A DNA stretch of 45,237 nt from an uncultured Opitutia bacterium (GCA_903861185.1 CAIOTK010000153.1:1-45237), one strand, 5' to 3'. Positions 25,341 through 36,003 are shown, numbered from the stretch's first letter. Made by a program: numbers and translations. Notes: generated by a model from the letters alone, not told the origin.

Positions 25341-26882
25341 TCAGCGCGCGTTGTCGTTGATCGGGCGTTCGACGACAAACGGGGCCGGGAAGTCGGCCGC
25401 GCGGTCGCCGTCCCGCGCGCGGAGACGCTTGTTCTGCGAGGCGCCGAGCGGCGGGTTCAGCGGGATCTCCATCCCGCCGAGGTCGGCCATCATCCGGTAG
25501 AGTTGTCGCTCCATCGAGACCGCCGTCTCTCGGTGCGTCGGATCGTGGAGCAGGTTGCGCTGCTCGTCGGGATCCGCCTGCAGGTCGTAGAGCTCGTCGG
25601 TATCCCAGAGACCGTAATAGGTGATGTACTTGTAGCGGTTGCCGCGCAGCGCGAAGACCGTGGGCGACTGGGGGAAGTTCTTCTCCCAGTAATAGACGTA
25701 GAGGAAGTGCTCGCGCCACGGGATGGAGCGTCCCTGCGCGAGGGGGAGGAAGCTGCGGCCATCCATATGGGCAGGTGTGGCGAGGCCCATTGCCTCGAGG
25801 ATCGTCGGGGCGACGTCGAGATTGGCCACGACCTGGTCGATGGCCTTGCCGCCCGGGAAGAGGGAAGGGCACTGCATTAGCATCGGGATGCGGATGGAGG
25901 CTTCGTAGGCGACGCGCTTGTCGATCAGCCCGTGCTCGCCGAACATAAAGCCGTTGTCGCCCATATACAGGATCAGGGTGTCGTCGTGGACCCCCTTGGC
26001 CTTCAGTTCGCCGAGGATGCGGCCGACGCTCTCGTCGACCGCGAGGAGAGTCTCGCAGTAGCGCTTGTAGTAACGCTCGATGTCGAGATCGCTGTGGTAG
26101 GGGAAGTCGACCCCGTGCCAGGAGTTGCGCTGGTCGCGGAGCCAGCGGGGCTTGCCGGCTTGGGTGGCTGGGTCCGTGGCCGCCGCGGGGCGATGCCAGG
26201 TCTTGTGGCTGAGGCGGCCCTCGTGACGCGCGGCCGGGGTGAAGTTGGCGTGCACCGCCTTGTGGGAAAGATAGAGGAAGAACGGATTCCCGCCCGCGGG
26301 CTGCTCGCGGATGAAATCCAGCGCGTAATCGGTGAGTTCGTCGGTGATGTATCCGCGCTGCGGGACGCGGCGGCCATCGACGTTGAGGGTGTAATCGGGG
26401 GTCGGGGGAAGGTACTCGCCTTGGCCACGGAAACTCACCCAGCGGTCGAAGCCCGGCTGCGGCTGGTCGCCCTCGCCGCCCATATGCCACTTGCCGAAGA
26501 AGCCAGTCCGGTAACCGGCCCGCTGCAGGTACTGCGGGAAGTAGACCGTGCCCGGCGGGATCGCGCGGTTGTTGTCGATCACCCGGTGGCGAAAAGTGTA
26601 GAGCCCGGTCAGGATTGACGCCCGGCTCGGGGAGCAGAGGGAGGTCGTGACCAGCGCGTTGCGGACGTGGACGCCGTTGCGCGCCAGCGAGTCGAGGTGT
26701 GGCGTTTCCGCCAGCGGATGCCCGAGGAATCCGAGCGCGTCGTAGCGGTGGTCGTCGACGAGGATGAGGATGACGTTGCGGGGCCGGGCCCCGGGCAGCG
26801 GCTCCGGACGGATCTCGATCGGAGTGGAGGCGGTTGCGGCAAGCGCGAACCAGGGCCACAGCAGGAGGTGCAGTCGGTTCAT
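25341..26882 (-). CDS. Secreted type I sulfatase
   Basis: Formylglycine-dependent sulfatase, 513 residues, that likely removes sulfate esters from polysaccharides. A signal peptide covers about residues 1-18. The metal site begins NVILILVDDHRYDALG (D43, D44). The maturation motif is C83-S-P-S-R with SILTG after it, so Cys83 is expected to become formylglycine. FFGKWHMGG (Lys and His), DNGFMFGEHGLIDKR and a C-terminal subdomain with YDLQADPDEQRNLL complete the family pattern. It lies 10 bp downstream of a second sulfatase on the same strand, so they form an operon. Substrate specificity cannot be read; a sulfatase-modifying enzyme must be encoded elsewhere. Confidence 0.94.
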   Translation of the reverse strand: MNRLHLLLWPWFALAATASTPIEIRPEPLPGARPRNVILILVDDHRYDALGFLGHPLAETPHLDSLARNGVHVRNALVTTSLCSPSRASILTGLYTFRHRVIDNNRAIPPGTVYFPQYLQRAGYRTGFFGKWHMGGEGDQPQPGFDRWVSFRGQGEYLPPTPDYTLNVDGRRVPQRGYITDELTDYALDFIREQPAGGNPFFLYLSHKAVHANFTPAARHEGRLSHKTWHRPAAATDPATQAGKPRWLRDQRNSWHGVDFPYHSDLDIERYYKRYCETLLAVDESVGRILGELKAKGVHDDTLILYMGDNGFMFGEHGLIDKRVAYEASIRIPMLMQCPSLFPGGKAIDQVVANLDVAPTILEAMGLATPAHMDGRSFLPLAQGRSIPWREHFLYVYYWEKNFPQSPTVFALRGNRYKYITYYGLWDTDELYDLQADPDEQRNLLHDPTHRETAVSMERQLYRMMADLGGMEIPLNPPLGASQNKRLRARDGDRAADFPAPFVVERPINDNAR

Positions 26883-26892
26883 GGGGAAAGGG

Positions 26893-28311
26893 TCACCAGC
26901 GGGGTTCGGCTTGGGTGCGGTTCCACGCTTCCCAGCGCGCCGCCAGCTCTTGGACGAGCGCGGGTTCCCTGGCGGCGAGGTCCTCGGTCTCGCCGGGATC
27001 GCGGCCGAGGTGGTAGAGTTGCCACGGGGAGGGTTTCCCGCGGGCGGGATCGCGCAGGAGTTTCCAGTCGCCGTGGCGCAGCGCGGCCCGGGGGCCCATC
27101 CGCCAGTGGAGGGTCCGCTCCCGCGCCGGTTGCTGCAGCGCGGCCGTCAGGTCCTCTCCGTCCAACCCTAGCTCCGCCGGGGAGCGTCCGACGGCCGCGA
27201 GGATCGTCGCCGCTAGATCCAGGGAAACGACGGGCCTCGTCTCCACGCGGCCGCCCGGCAGCCCCTCCGGCCAGCGCACGAGGAACGGCACGCGGACCCC
27301 CCCCTCGAGAAGGCTGCCTTTCTCGCCGCGCAGGGGGGTGTTGCGCGAGGTGAGCTCGCGCGTCGCGCCGCCATTGTCCGACAGGAACGCGACGATCGTG
27401 TTGGCGTCTAGGCCTTGGTAATGGAGCCGCGTGAGAATGGCGCCGACGCCCTCATCGAGCTGCGCGAGGAGCGCGGCGAAGATCCGACGGTGCAGGTCCG
27501 GCAGGTGCTGGAAACGTTCGAGTTGGCGGTCGGTGGCCTGCAGCGGCGAGTGCACGGCGTTGTACGCGACGTAGAGGAAGAAGGGCTGCCCGGCGTGACG
27601 CTCGATGAAGTCGCACGCCTCGCGCGTCAGGGCGTCGGTCAGGTGCTGGGGCTCGTCCACGGGCTGACTCCCCCGCAGCAGCGGGTTGTCGGCGTCGTAG
27701 TCCGGTTCCTGCGTGCCCATATGGGTCGTCCAAACCGTGCGGCCGTCGGGCGAGGTCCATCGGCCCTCCCCGCCATCCGGCAGGCGCAGGCGGCGGAGCC
27801 AGGTGACGCCTCCGGACCAAGGACGCTGGGCGTAGGAGTGGCCTTCGTGGAGGAAGCCGTAGAACTCGTCGAATCCACGGCGCAGCGGGTGATAGGCGGC
27901 GGTGCCGCCGAGGTGCCACTTGCCGATCGCCGCCGTGGCGTAACCGCTTGCGCGGAGGTGCTGCGCGAGCGTGCGTTCGCTGGCCGGCAGGCCCACCTTC
28001 GGGTCAGCGTTGACCGCGCCGATGGCGTTGCCCTCGAAGCCGAAGCGCGTCTGCTGCCGCCCGGTGAGCAGCGCCGCGCGGGAAGGCGCGCAGACGGAGG
28101 CAGTGACGTAGCCCTGAGTGAAACGCAGGCCCTCCTCCGCCAGGCGGTCGAGGTGCGGGGTGGGGATTTCGGTGCCCCCGTAGGCGCCGAGTTCTCCGTA
28201 GCCGAGGTCATCGGCGACGATTAGCACCACGTTGGGGCGCGGCGCGGGTGGGGCGGCGGCGGGCGCGGCGAGGGGCAACAGCAGCAGCGGGAGCAGGCGG
28301 CAGACGTTCAT
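26893..28311 (-). CDS. Secreted type I sulfatase (arylsulfatase A-like)
   Basis: Formylglycine sulfatase of 472 residues. ATG 28311 gives a signal peptide MNVCRLLPLLLLPLAAPAAA; in-frame codons further upstream (to 28566) lie in the divergent promoter region and are rejected. The N-terminal metal site is PNVVLIVADDLGYGELGAYGG (D34, D35), and the maturation motif is C74-A-P-S-R-A-A-L-L-T-G. Later come IGKWHLGG, FFLYVAYNAVHSPLQA, FLSDNGGA and a LYHLGRDPGETEDLA C-terminal block. It is the first gene of the two-sulfatase unit and is divergent from a large esterase, which suggests joint breakdown of a sulfated, acylated glycan. Confidence 0.94.
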   Translation of the reverse strand: MNVCRLLPLLLLPLAAPAAAPPAPRPNVVLIVADDLGYGELGAYGGTEIPTPHLDRLAEEGLRFTQGYVTASVCAPSRAALLTGRQQTRFGFEGNAIGAVNADPKVGLPASERTLAQHLRASGYATAAIGKWHLGGTAAYHPLRRGFDEFYGFLHEGHSYAQRPWSGGVTWLRRLRLPDGGEGRWTSPDGRTVWTTHMGTQEPDYDADNPLLRGSQPVDEPQHLTDALTREACDFIERHAGQPFFLYVAYNAVHSPLQATDRQLERFQHLPDLHRRIFAALLAQLDEGVGAILTRLHYQGLDANTIVAFLSDNGGATRELTSRNTPLRGEKGSLLEGGVRVPFLVRWPEGLPGGRVETRPVVSLDLAATILAAVGRSPAELGLDGEDLTAALQQPARERTLHWRMGPRAALRHGDWKLLRDPARGKPSPWQLYHLGRDPGETEDLAAREPALVQELAARWEAWNRTQAEPRW

Positions 28312-28471
28312 CGCGGGGGGCCGGAGCGTGAGACAGGCGAAGGGCGTCTGCCAAGACGCAACCGGTTCGGAAATCCGGGCCTCAGACGCGTCGGCAAGTG
28401 CGGAGCGCCCGGGAAATTCGCTTGGCCCGCCCGCGCGCATCCTGCTCTGCTCCCGATACCCCTTCAGCCCG
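28312..28471. promoter_or_regulatory. Divergent promoter region, sulfatases / esterase
   Basis: The longest gap in the window (160 bp), between divergent starts. It has a hairpin-forming GCGTCT-GCCA-AGACGC (28344-28359), and ~45 bp on a related GCGTCGGCAAG that includes the palindrome GACGCGTC (28385-28392). The pair GCGTCtGCCAAG / GCGTCgGCAAG could be a repeated operator. No clear -35/-10 boxes are visible. Confidence 0.4.
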
Positions 28472-30634
28472 ATGCGCCTGCCCCTGCTCCTGTCCTGCCT
28501 TCTCCTCGTCTCCCTCTCGGCCGCCGTGCCGCGGGTCCTGCCGCCGGGCCAGTTGCCCGACGACATCCGCCTGCAGCCGCCGAAGGACCTCGACGGCTAT
28601 TTTCCGTTTACGCCGCCCACCACGGCCGCGGAGTGGAGCGCGCGGAGTGCCCTCGTCCGGCGCCAGATTCTGGTCTCGCAGGGCCTGTGGCCGATGCCCA
28701 CGCGCGGGCCGCTGAAGGCCGTCATCCACGGACGGATCGAGCGGGAAGACTATGCGGTGGAGAAGGTCTACTTTGAGAGCGCACCCGGTTTCTTTGTGAC
28801 CGGCAGCCTGTATCGGCCACTGCGCCCGGTGGGGCGCGTGCCGGCGGTGCTCTTTGCGCACGGGCACTGGAAGGACGCGCGTCTTTCGGAGGAGACCGAG
28901 GCCAAGCTGCGCCAGGAGATCGCGACTGGGCAGGAGCGTTTTGAGCAAGGTGGCCGCAGTCGTTTCCAGGCGATGTGCGTCCAACTGGCCCGGATGGGGT
29001 GCGTAGTCTGGCAGTGGGATATGCTCAGCGACTCCGACGCCCGGCAGTTTTCCGCGCAGGTCATCCACCGCTTCGCCAAGCAGCGTCCGGAGATGAACAC
29101 GGTGGAAAACTGGGGCCTCTACAGCACTCCGGCCGAGTCGCGGCTGCAGAGCGTGATGGGCTTGCAGACCTGGAACGCCGTGCGCTCGCTGGACTTCGTG
29201 CTCAGCCTGCCAGAAGTCGACCCGGAGCGCGTAGCAATTACGGGCGCGAGCGGGGGCGGTACGCAGACGATGCTGCTCGCGGCGATCGACCCGCGAGTGA
29301 AGCTGTCCTTCCCCGCGGTGATGGTCAGCACCGCGATGCAGGGCGGCTGCACCTGTGAAAACTCCACGCTGCTCCGTATTGGCACCGGGAATGTCGAGTT
29401 CGCCGCGCTCTTCGCCCCCGGGCCGCAGGGGATGACCACCGCGAACGACTGGACCCGTGAGATGTCGACCAAGGGGTTCCCCGAGCTGCAGCGACTCTAC
29501 ACGCTGCTCGGCGCCCCGAAGCACGTCCACCTACACCGCGGCGAGCACTTCCCGCACAACTACAACGCGGTGTCGCGGTCGGCCTTTCATACGTTCCTCA
29601 ACCAGCACTTTCGGCTCGGACAGAAGGAGCCCGTGATCGAGCGGGACTACGTGCCGCTGACCCGCGAACAATTGACGGTCTGGGGGCCCGGTCACCCGGC
29701 CCCGAAAGAGGAAGATCCCGCCTTCGAGCGCGCGCTGCTGCGCTGGTTCGCCGAGGATGCGCGCCGCCAGCTCGAGGCGACCATTTCTCAGCCGGAGCGC
29801 TTCCGGGAGTTGGTCGGAGGCGGTTTGGCGGCGGCGCTAGGCCGCGAACGGGATTCGGCGGGCACGACTCGCTGGATCGCCGCGACGAGCGTAGACCGGG
29901 GCGACTTTCGGGAACTCTCGGGCCGAGTGCGCAACGAGACGCACCGCGAGGAACTGCCGGCGGTGTTGCTGGAGCCGGCGAAGCCGTCCGGGCGCGTGGT
30001 GCTCTGGGCGGACCCCGCCGGCAAGGCCGGGCTTCGGGACGCGCAGGGCAGCCTACGCCCCGAGGTTTCCCGGCTGCTTGGAGCCGGTCACGCGGTGCTC
30101 GCCGCCGATCTCCTGTTTCAGGGCGAGTTGGTCGCCGAAGCTGAACCGCCGCGCCAAACGCGGGTGGTGCGCAACCCGCGGGAGTCCGCCGCTTACACGC
30201 ACGGTTACAATTCGTCCCTGTTCGCCCAGCGCGCGCACGACCTGCTGACTCTCGCCCGGTTTGCGCGGGAACGCCCCGGTGTCCGCCAGGTGGACCTGTT
30301 GGGTCTCGGTGAGCTGGGGCCGGTGGCCGCTGCCGCCCGCGCCTTAGCGGGTGGGGAGATCGCGCGCGCGGCCGTTTCCACCGGGGGCTTCCGCTTCGCT
30401 TCGCTCCTCGACTACCGCGATCCCCGGTTCCTGCCCGGCGGGGCCAAGTACCTCGATGTCCCGGGCTTGCTGGCGCTCAGCGCCCCGCATCCACTGTGGG
30501 TTGCAGGGGAACCGGCGGGAGAGACGATCGCCGCGCGGGCTTACGCTGCGGCCGGAGGCGCGGCCAATCTCCAGCACCACCGTGGCTCCGCGGAGGGAGA
30601 ATTGGCGGCGGCGCTGGATTGGTTACTCCGCTGA
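28472..30634 (+). CDS. Secreted alpha/beta-hydrolase (acetyl xylan esterase-like), two-domain
   Basis: Predicted exported esterase of 720 residues. ATG 28472 starts a signal peptide MRLPLLLSCLLLVSLSAA. The first alpha/beta-hydrolase domain (~70-400) has the nucleophile elbow ITGASGGG (S260) and a histidine-rich GEHFPHNYN loop (H359/H362). A large insert CTCENSTLLRIGTGN matches a group of Planctomycetes/Verrucomicrobia hydrolases often annotated as acetyl xylan esterase. The second half (~480-720) again looks like an alpha/beta-hydrolase (VVLWADPAG..., GHAVLAADLLFQGE), but the elbow reads GLGELG with Glu614 in place of Ser, so it is probably non-catalytic. Divergent from two sulfatases; likely removes acyl groups from the same glycan (inference). 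Confidence 0.8.
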   Translation: MRLPLLLSCLLLVSLSAAVPRVLPPGQLPDDIRLQPPKDLDGYFPFTPPTTAAEWSARSALVRRQILVSQGLWPMPTRGPLKAVIHGRIEREDYAVEKVYFESAPGFFVTGSLYRPLRPVGRVPAVLFAHGHWKDARLSEETEAKLRQEIATGQERFEQGGRSRFQAMCVQLARMGCVVWQWDMLSDSDARQFSAQVIHRFAKQRPEMNTVENWGLYSTPAESRLQSVMGLQTWNAVRSLDFVLSLPEVDPERVAITGASGGGTQTMLLAAIDPRVKLSFPAVMVSTAMQGGCTCENSTLLRIGTGNVEFAALFAPGPQGMTTANDWTREMSTKGFPELQRLYTLLGAPKHVHLHRGEHFPHNYNAVSRSAFHTFLNQHFRLGQKEPVIERDYVPLTREQLTVWGPGHPAPKEEDPAFERALLRWFAEDARRQLEATISQPERFRELVGGGLAAALGRERDSAGTTRWIAATSVDRGDFRELSGRVRNETHREELPAVLLEPAKPSGRVVLWADPAGKAGLRDAQGSLRPEVSRLLGAGHAVLAADLLFQGELVAEAEPPRQTRVVRNPRESAAYTHGYNSSLFAQRAHDLLTLARFARERPGVRQVDLLGLGELGPVAAAARALAGGEIARAAVSTGGFRFASLLDYRDPRFLPGGAKYLDVPGLLALSAPHPLWVAGEPAGETIAARAYAAAGGAANLQHHRGSAEGELAAALDWLLR

Positions 30635-30646
30635 GGACCCCGCGGG

Positions 30647-31281
30647 TCAGGCGGAACCGAGCATCCCGTGGCGGAAGGCCGCCGTGAGCGCGGACCACGC
30701 GCGGGCCCGATGGCTCAGGCTGTTCTTCACCGCGTCTCCGAGCCGAGCTAGGGTGGCAGAATGCCCTTCCGGGATGAACAGGGGGTCGTAGCCAAAGCCC
30801 CCGCCGCCTTCGGGCGCCAGCGCAAGGCGCCCCGCGCAGCGCCCCTCGAAAAGGCTTTCGCGGCCGTCTGGGTCGAGCAGGCACAGCACGCAGACGAAGT
30901 GGGCGCCCCGGCGGGCCACGGGTACATTGGCCATCACCGCGACCAGCTTCGCGAGGTTGGCGGCCGCGTCGCCGGCGGGGCCGGCGTAGTAGGCCGACTC
31001 GACCCCGGGGGCGCCGTCGAGGGCGTCAACGCAGAGCCCGCTGTCATCTGCGAGGGACCAATGGCCGGCGGGCAGGCGCGCGCGCAGTGTCTGCGCCTTG
31101 CGACGGGCGTTGCCGGAAAAGGTGCCGGTGTCCTCCACCACGGGCGGCATCCCACCGAACGCGGTGGCGGACAGGACTTCCAGCGCGAGGCCGGAATCGG
31201 TTGCGAGGGATCGCATCTCGGCCGCCTTGTGCGGGTTGCCCGAGGCGAGGACGAGGCGCAGGGGAGGATGGGCCGTGGGAT

Positions 31282-31285
<4 letters not shown>
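30647..31285 (-). CDS. rdgB: Non-canonical purine NTP pyrophosphatase (RdgB/HAM1)
   Basis: Hydrolyses dITP, XTP and similar nucleotides to monophosphates, keeping them out of DNA and RNA. At 212 residues it is normal for the family. Seen: [17 protein letters not shown] (substrate loop), [26 protein letters not shown] (metal site), [15 protein letters not shown] and the C-terminal SHRARAW. The start is GTG 31285, overlapping the stop of the upstream regulator gene by GTGA, so it is translationally coupled to it. It is convergent with the esterase gene, 12 bp apart. Confidence 0.95.
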
Positions 31286-32772
<1,487 letters not shown>

Positions 32773-32857
32773 AGCGGTGGCCGTCCGGCGGGCGCGGCGG
32801 GCCGTGGCCGCACTGCGCGCTCGCCATCTCGGCGCTCAGCGGGTCTTTTCGCCTGCG
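32773..32857. promoter_or_regulatory. Divergent gap between regulator and M50 protease
   Basis: An 85-bp spacer between the divergent starts that must contain both promoters. It is GC-rich; I see no sigma54-type GG-N10-GC element that I would trust and no clear sigma70 boxes. Confidence 0.3.
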
Positions 32858-33634
32858 ATGCTTGGCTGGTCAACGAACCTTTTCCGCGTGGCGGGGATCC
32901 AGCTCTCGCTGCATTTCTCTTTTTACCTGCTGCTGGGGTTCAACGCGTGGCAGGGTTGGCGCGAAGCAGGTTGGCCCGGGTTGTGGTGGCACAGCGCGGT
33001 GCTGGTGGCTTTTTTCGTCTGCGTCGTTCTGCACGAGCTCGGCCACTGCTTCACCGCCCGGCGCTACGGCGTCGGGGTCTCGCGAATCCTGCTCCTGCCG
33101 ATTGGCGGGGTAGCCGAGTTTGACGGCATCCCGCGGGAGCCGGTTCGCGAGGTGCTGATCAGCTTAGCGGGCCCAGCGGTCAACTTTGGGTTGGCCGGGC
33201 TGCTCTGGCTGTTCATTTGGCTGCTGCCCGCCCCGTCGGGATCCCTAGAGGACGCGGCCGACGCCCTGCCTAGTCTGGCTGCGTCGCTGCAATTCCTGCT
33301 CTCGTGGAACCTGCTGATGGGGGCCTTTAATCTGATCCCGGCCTTCCCGATGGACGGGGGCCGCGTCCTCCGGGCGTTGCTGGCGGGGCGGATGGACTAC
33401 GTGCGTGCCACGTTCTGGGCGGCCACGGTCGGCAAGGTCGTCGCTGTCGCGGGCGCGGTGGCTGCCTACTTCCACCAACCCTTGGCGATGCTGCTGTTCC
33501 TGTTCGTCTTCATCGTGGGCGAGATGGAATACCGAGGGGCGCGGCGAAGGGCCGAAGAGGACGAGCATTTCCGCGCGACGGTGGAGCGCCTGCGCGCGCA
33601 AAGCATCGCGCAGGGGACGCGGCCGCCCGTCTGA
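32858..33634 (+). CDS. Site-2-type zinc metalloprotease (M50 family)
   Basis: Intramembrane protease of 258 residues. ATG 32858 (MLGWSTNLFRVAGIQLSLHFSFY) matches the family opening; the longer frame from 32732 would read through the divergent promoter and into the regulator gene. The zinc site is HELGH in a transmembrane helix (VCVVLHELGHCFTARRYG), with the third ligand Asp in NLIPAFPMDGGRVLRALL. Several hydrophobic spans are visible. No CBS or PDZ domain is present, so it is the minimal M50B type. Such proteases cleave membrane-bound regulators; the substrate is not evident here. Confidence 0.9.
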   Translation: MLGWSTNLFRVAGIQLSLHFSFYLLLGFNAWQGWREAGWPGLWWHSAVLVAFFVCVVLHELGHCFTARRYGVGVSRILLLPIGGVAEFDGIPREPVREVLISLAGPAVNFGLAGLLWLFIWLLPAPSGSLEDAADALPSLAASLQFLLSWNLLMGAFNLIPAFPMDGGRVLRALLAGRMDYVRATFWAATVGKVVAVAGAVAAYFHQPLAMLLFLFVFIVGEMEYRGARRRAEEDEHFRATVERLRAQSIAQGTRPPV

Positions 33635-33655
33635 ATCTCAAGCGGCTGTCGCGAC

Positions 33656-35014
33656 TCAGCGCGCGGCGAGATCGAAACAGGCGATTTCCTCGTCGTTGCG
33701 GACGAAGATAGCGCGGTTGGCGAAGGCGGGATGGGACCAGTGCACTTCGCGGACGCCGGCGCGATTGGTCGGCTTCACCAACTGGGCGCGACCTAGTTCC
33801 TCGCAGCCCGCCGGCGTGAGGCGGAGGAGCAGCAGTTGCCCCAACTCATTATAGAGAAAGAAGCGATCCTCGTGCCGGACGAGGAAGGCGGTGACGTGGC
33901 GGGCGGGCTTCCCGTTGGCGGTAGTGGGGCCGAGGGTTTCCCAAACGCGTTCCCCGGTGTCGAGCCGCAGGCACCGCAGCTGGCCGAAGGCGCAGACGCC
34001 GTAGATGTGGCCGTCGGCGATGAAGGGGGTGCTCATCAGGCTATGGAGGCCCTCCGTCCTGGTTTCGCTCGGGCCGCGGATACTCCAGATCTCCGTGGCC
34101 GCGGGGCGGTCCGCGGCTAGCCGTAACAGTTTCGAGCCGTCGAAAAAGGTCGAGAGCAGCAGTCGGTCGCCCGCGAGGCGCGGCGAACCGATGGCGTGCG
34201 CGAGCTTGGTCTTGAAGGGCACGCTCCAAAGGATCTCACCGGTGGTCGGAAGGAGCCCGCTTATGGCCTCTGCATCCCAGGCCAGCAGTTGGCGGGCGCC
34301 GCCGGCAGTCACCACGACCGGCGTCGAGTAGCCCGGCTCCCGCGGGGGCAGCGCTCGCCAGCGGACCTCACCCGTGAGCTTGTCCAGCGCGTGTAGCGTG
34401 TGGGCGTCGCCGCCGGTCAGGCACAGAAGGAGATCTCCCTCCACGACGGGCGCGGAAGCGAAGCCCCAGAGCGGGGTGCGGGCGGAGAAGTCCCGCGGGT
34501 AGTGCCGGGACCAGAGCACGCGGCCGGTGGCCGCCTCGAGGCAATGCAGGTGCCCCTCGGCGCCGAGGGTGTAGACACGGTCTCCATCCACCTCGGGCGC
34601 CGCCCGCGGGCCGGAGGGGTAGCTGAGGTCGTACGGGCAGTCGTACTCGTGGGTCCAGAGAATGCGGCCGGTCCGCTCGTCGAGGCACAGCACGCGTTCG
34701 ACCCCGGACTCGGCCATCCGTTTGAGGGCGCCGCCGGTGTTGCCGCGCGTCTGGGAGCGCGGCCGATCGAGTAGGAACACGCGTCCGTCGGCAACTACCG
34801 GGCTGCTGTAGCCGGCCGCGACTGGGGTGCGCCAGCGCACCGGCGGACCGCCAGGGGGGAAGGCGGCCAGCACACCGGTTTCCCGCCAGACGCTGTCCCG
34901 CTGCGGGCCGTGCCAATGGGGCCAATCGTCGGCACGGGCCTGCCGAGCCAGCCCGACGGCGAGGAGCAGGAAAGACAACGCTCCCACCGGCAAAGGAGGG
35001 AGCGTCGGGGTCAT
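33656..35014 (-). CDS. Secreted PQQ-like beta-propeller repeat protein (BamB-like)
   Basis: Exported protein of 452 residues with signal peptide (residues ~1-28). The mature end starts DDWPHWHGPQRDSVWRETG, the W-P-x-W-x-G-P-x-R-D-x-V opening of a Verrucomicrobia/Planctomycetes PQQ-repeat family. Blades carry the usual LDxxTGxxLW pattern (LDERTGRILWTHEY, LEAATGRVLWSRHY, LDKLTGEVRWRAL, LLPTTGEILWSVPF, RLDTGERVWETL). No catalytic residues of quinoprotein dehydrogenases are seen, so it is probably a binding or scaffold propeller. The start ATG 35014 has no Shine-Dalgarno. It lies 38 bp downstream of the aldolase on the same strand and may be read through from it. Confidence 0.85.
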   Translation of the reverse strand: MTPTLPPLPVGALSFLLLAVGLARQARADDWPHWHGPQRDSVWRETGVLAAFPPGGPPVRWRTPVAAGYSSPVVADGRVFLLDRPRSQTRGNTGGALKRMAESGVERVLCLDERTGRILWTHEYDCPYDLSYPSGPRAAPEVDGDRVYTLGAEGHLHCLEAATGRVLWSRHYPRDFSARTPLWGFASAPVVEGDLLLCLTGGDAHTLHALDKLTGEVRWRALPPREPGYSTPVVVTAGGARQLLAWDAEAISGLLPTTGEILWSVPFKTKLAHAIGSPRLAGDRLLLSTFFDGSKLLRLAADRPAATEIWSIRGPSETRTEGLHSLMSTPFIADGHIYGVCAFGQLRCLRLDTGERVWETLGPTTANGKPARHVTAFLVRHEDRFFLYNELGQLLLLRLTPAGCEELGRAQLVKPTNRAGVREVHWSHPAFANRAIFVRNDEEIACFDLAAR

Positions 35015-35052
35015 AGCCAGAGAGAGGTGCGGCCGGAGTGCGGCCCGCCGCC

Positions 35053-36003
35053 TCAGCGACCGAGGCTGGCGCGCAGACTCGCGAGTTGGCCGGCGCTCCC
35101 GAGCAGCTGATTACGGCTGCCGATGAACTTGGCGTACTCGTCGATGAAGACCTTGCCCGGCGGGCGAAAATCGAACTCGGCGGGCTTATCGCGGAAGAAC
35201 TCGCGGTGTACGCGGGTCCAAACCAGGCGCCCATCCGTGTCGATGTTGACCTTCGTCACACCGAGTCGGGCGGCGGGCAGGTACTCGTTGGGATCCACGC
35301 CCATCGAGTCCTTGATTTGGCCGCCCGCGCGGTTGATGCGGTCGACTTCGTCCTTCGGCACGCTCGAGCTGCCGTGCATCACGAGGGGGAAGCCGGGGAG
35401 GCGGTCCTTGATCTTCTGCAGCACGTCGAAATGGAGCGACTGCTTGCCCTTGAACTTGAAGGCGCCGTGCGAGGTGCCGATGGCGCAGGCGAGCGAATCG
35501 CAGCCGGTGCGCGCCACGAACTCCTTGGCCTCCTCGGGATCAGTCAGGCAGGCGTGGCCTTCCTCGACCTTGATGTCCTCTTCCACGCCGCCGAGCATGC
35601 CGAGCTCGGCCTCGACTGAGATACCCTTAGCGTGGGCCTTCTCGACCACGCGGCGGGTGATGGCCACGTTCTGGTCGAAGGGATCGTGCGAGGCGTCGAT
35701 CATCACCGAGCTGAAGAAGCCCGAGTTGATGCAGTCGTAGCAGGTCTCCTCGTCACCGTGGTCGAGGTGGACGGCGAAGATCGCCTCCGGGAAGATGTCC
35801 CCCGCGGCGCGGATGATCGCCTCGAGCATCCGTTTGTCGGTGTACTTCCGCGCGCCCTTCGAAATCTGGATGATGAAGGGAGCCTGCGACTCAATGCAGC
35901 CCCGGAAGAGGCCCATCGCCTGCTCGGCGTTGTTGATGTTGTACGCGCCAACGGCGTACTTGCCGTAGGCGTGCTGGAACAGTTGCGCGGTAGTGACGAT
36001 CAT
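35053..36003 (-). CDS. fba: Class II fructose-bisphosphate aldolase
   Basis: Zinc-dependent aldolase interconverting fructose-1,6-bisphosphate with DHAP and glyceraldehyde-3-phosphate (glycolysis/gluconeogenesis). ATG 36003 gives 316 residues beginning MIVTTAQLFQHAYGKYAVGAYNINN, the family start; the open frame continues upstream into the topoisomerase gene and is not coding there. Key blocks are AVHLDHGDEETCYDCINSGF (catalytic Asp and zinc His), SVMIDASHDPFDQN, SVEAELGMLGGVEED, ACAIGTSHGAFKF (zinc His), LVMHGSSSVP (zinc His) and VTKVNIDTDGR. The gene sits 74 bp below the topoisomerase III gene. Confidence 0.96.
   Translation of the reverse strand: MIVTTAQLFQHAYGKYAVGAYNINNAEQAMGLFRGCIESQAPFIIQISKGARKYTDKRMLEAIIRAAGDIFPEAIFAVHLDHGDEETCYDCINSGFFSSVMIDASHDPFDQNVAITRRVVEKAHAKGISVEAELGMLGGVEEDIKVEEGHACLTDPEEAKEFVARTGCDSLACAIGTSHGAFKFKGKQSLHFDVLQKIKDRLPGFPLVMHGSSSVPKDEVDRINRAGGQIKDSMGVDPNEYLPAARLGVTKVNIDTDGRLVWTRVHREFFRDKPAEFDFRPPGKVFIDEYAKFIGSRNQLLGSAGQLASLRASLGR

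Noticed and set aside
25240-26859. Second long minus-strand frame (539 codons) across the first sulfatase
   Set aside because: It is out of frame with the sulfatase, which has every family motif; composition is Arg/Pro/Ala-rich noise.
28232-30634. An 800-residue form of the esterase
   Set aside because: It would start inside the divergent sulfatase gene and hide the signal peptide seen at ATG 28472.
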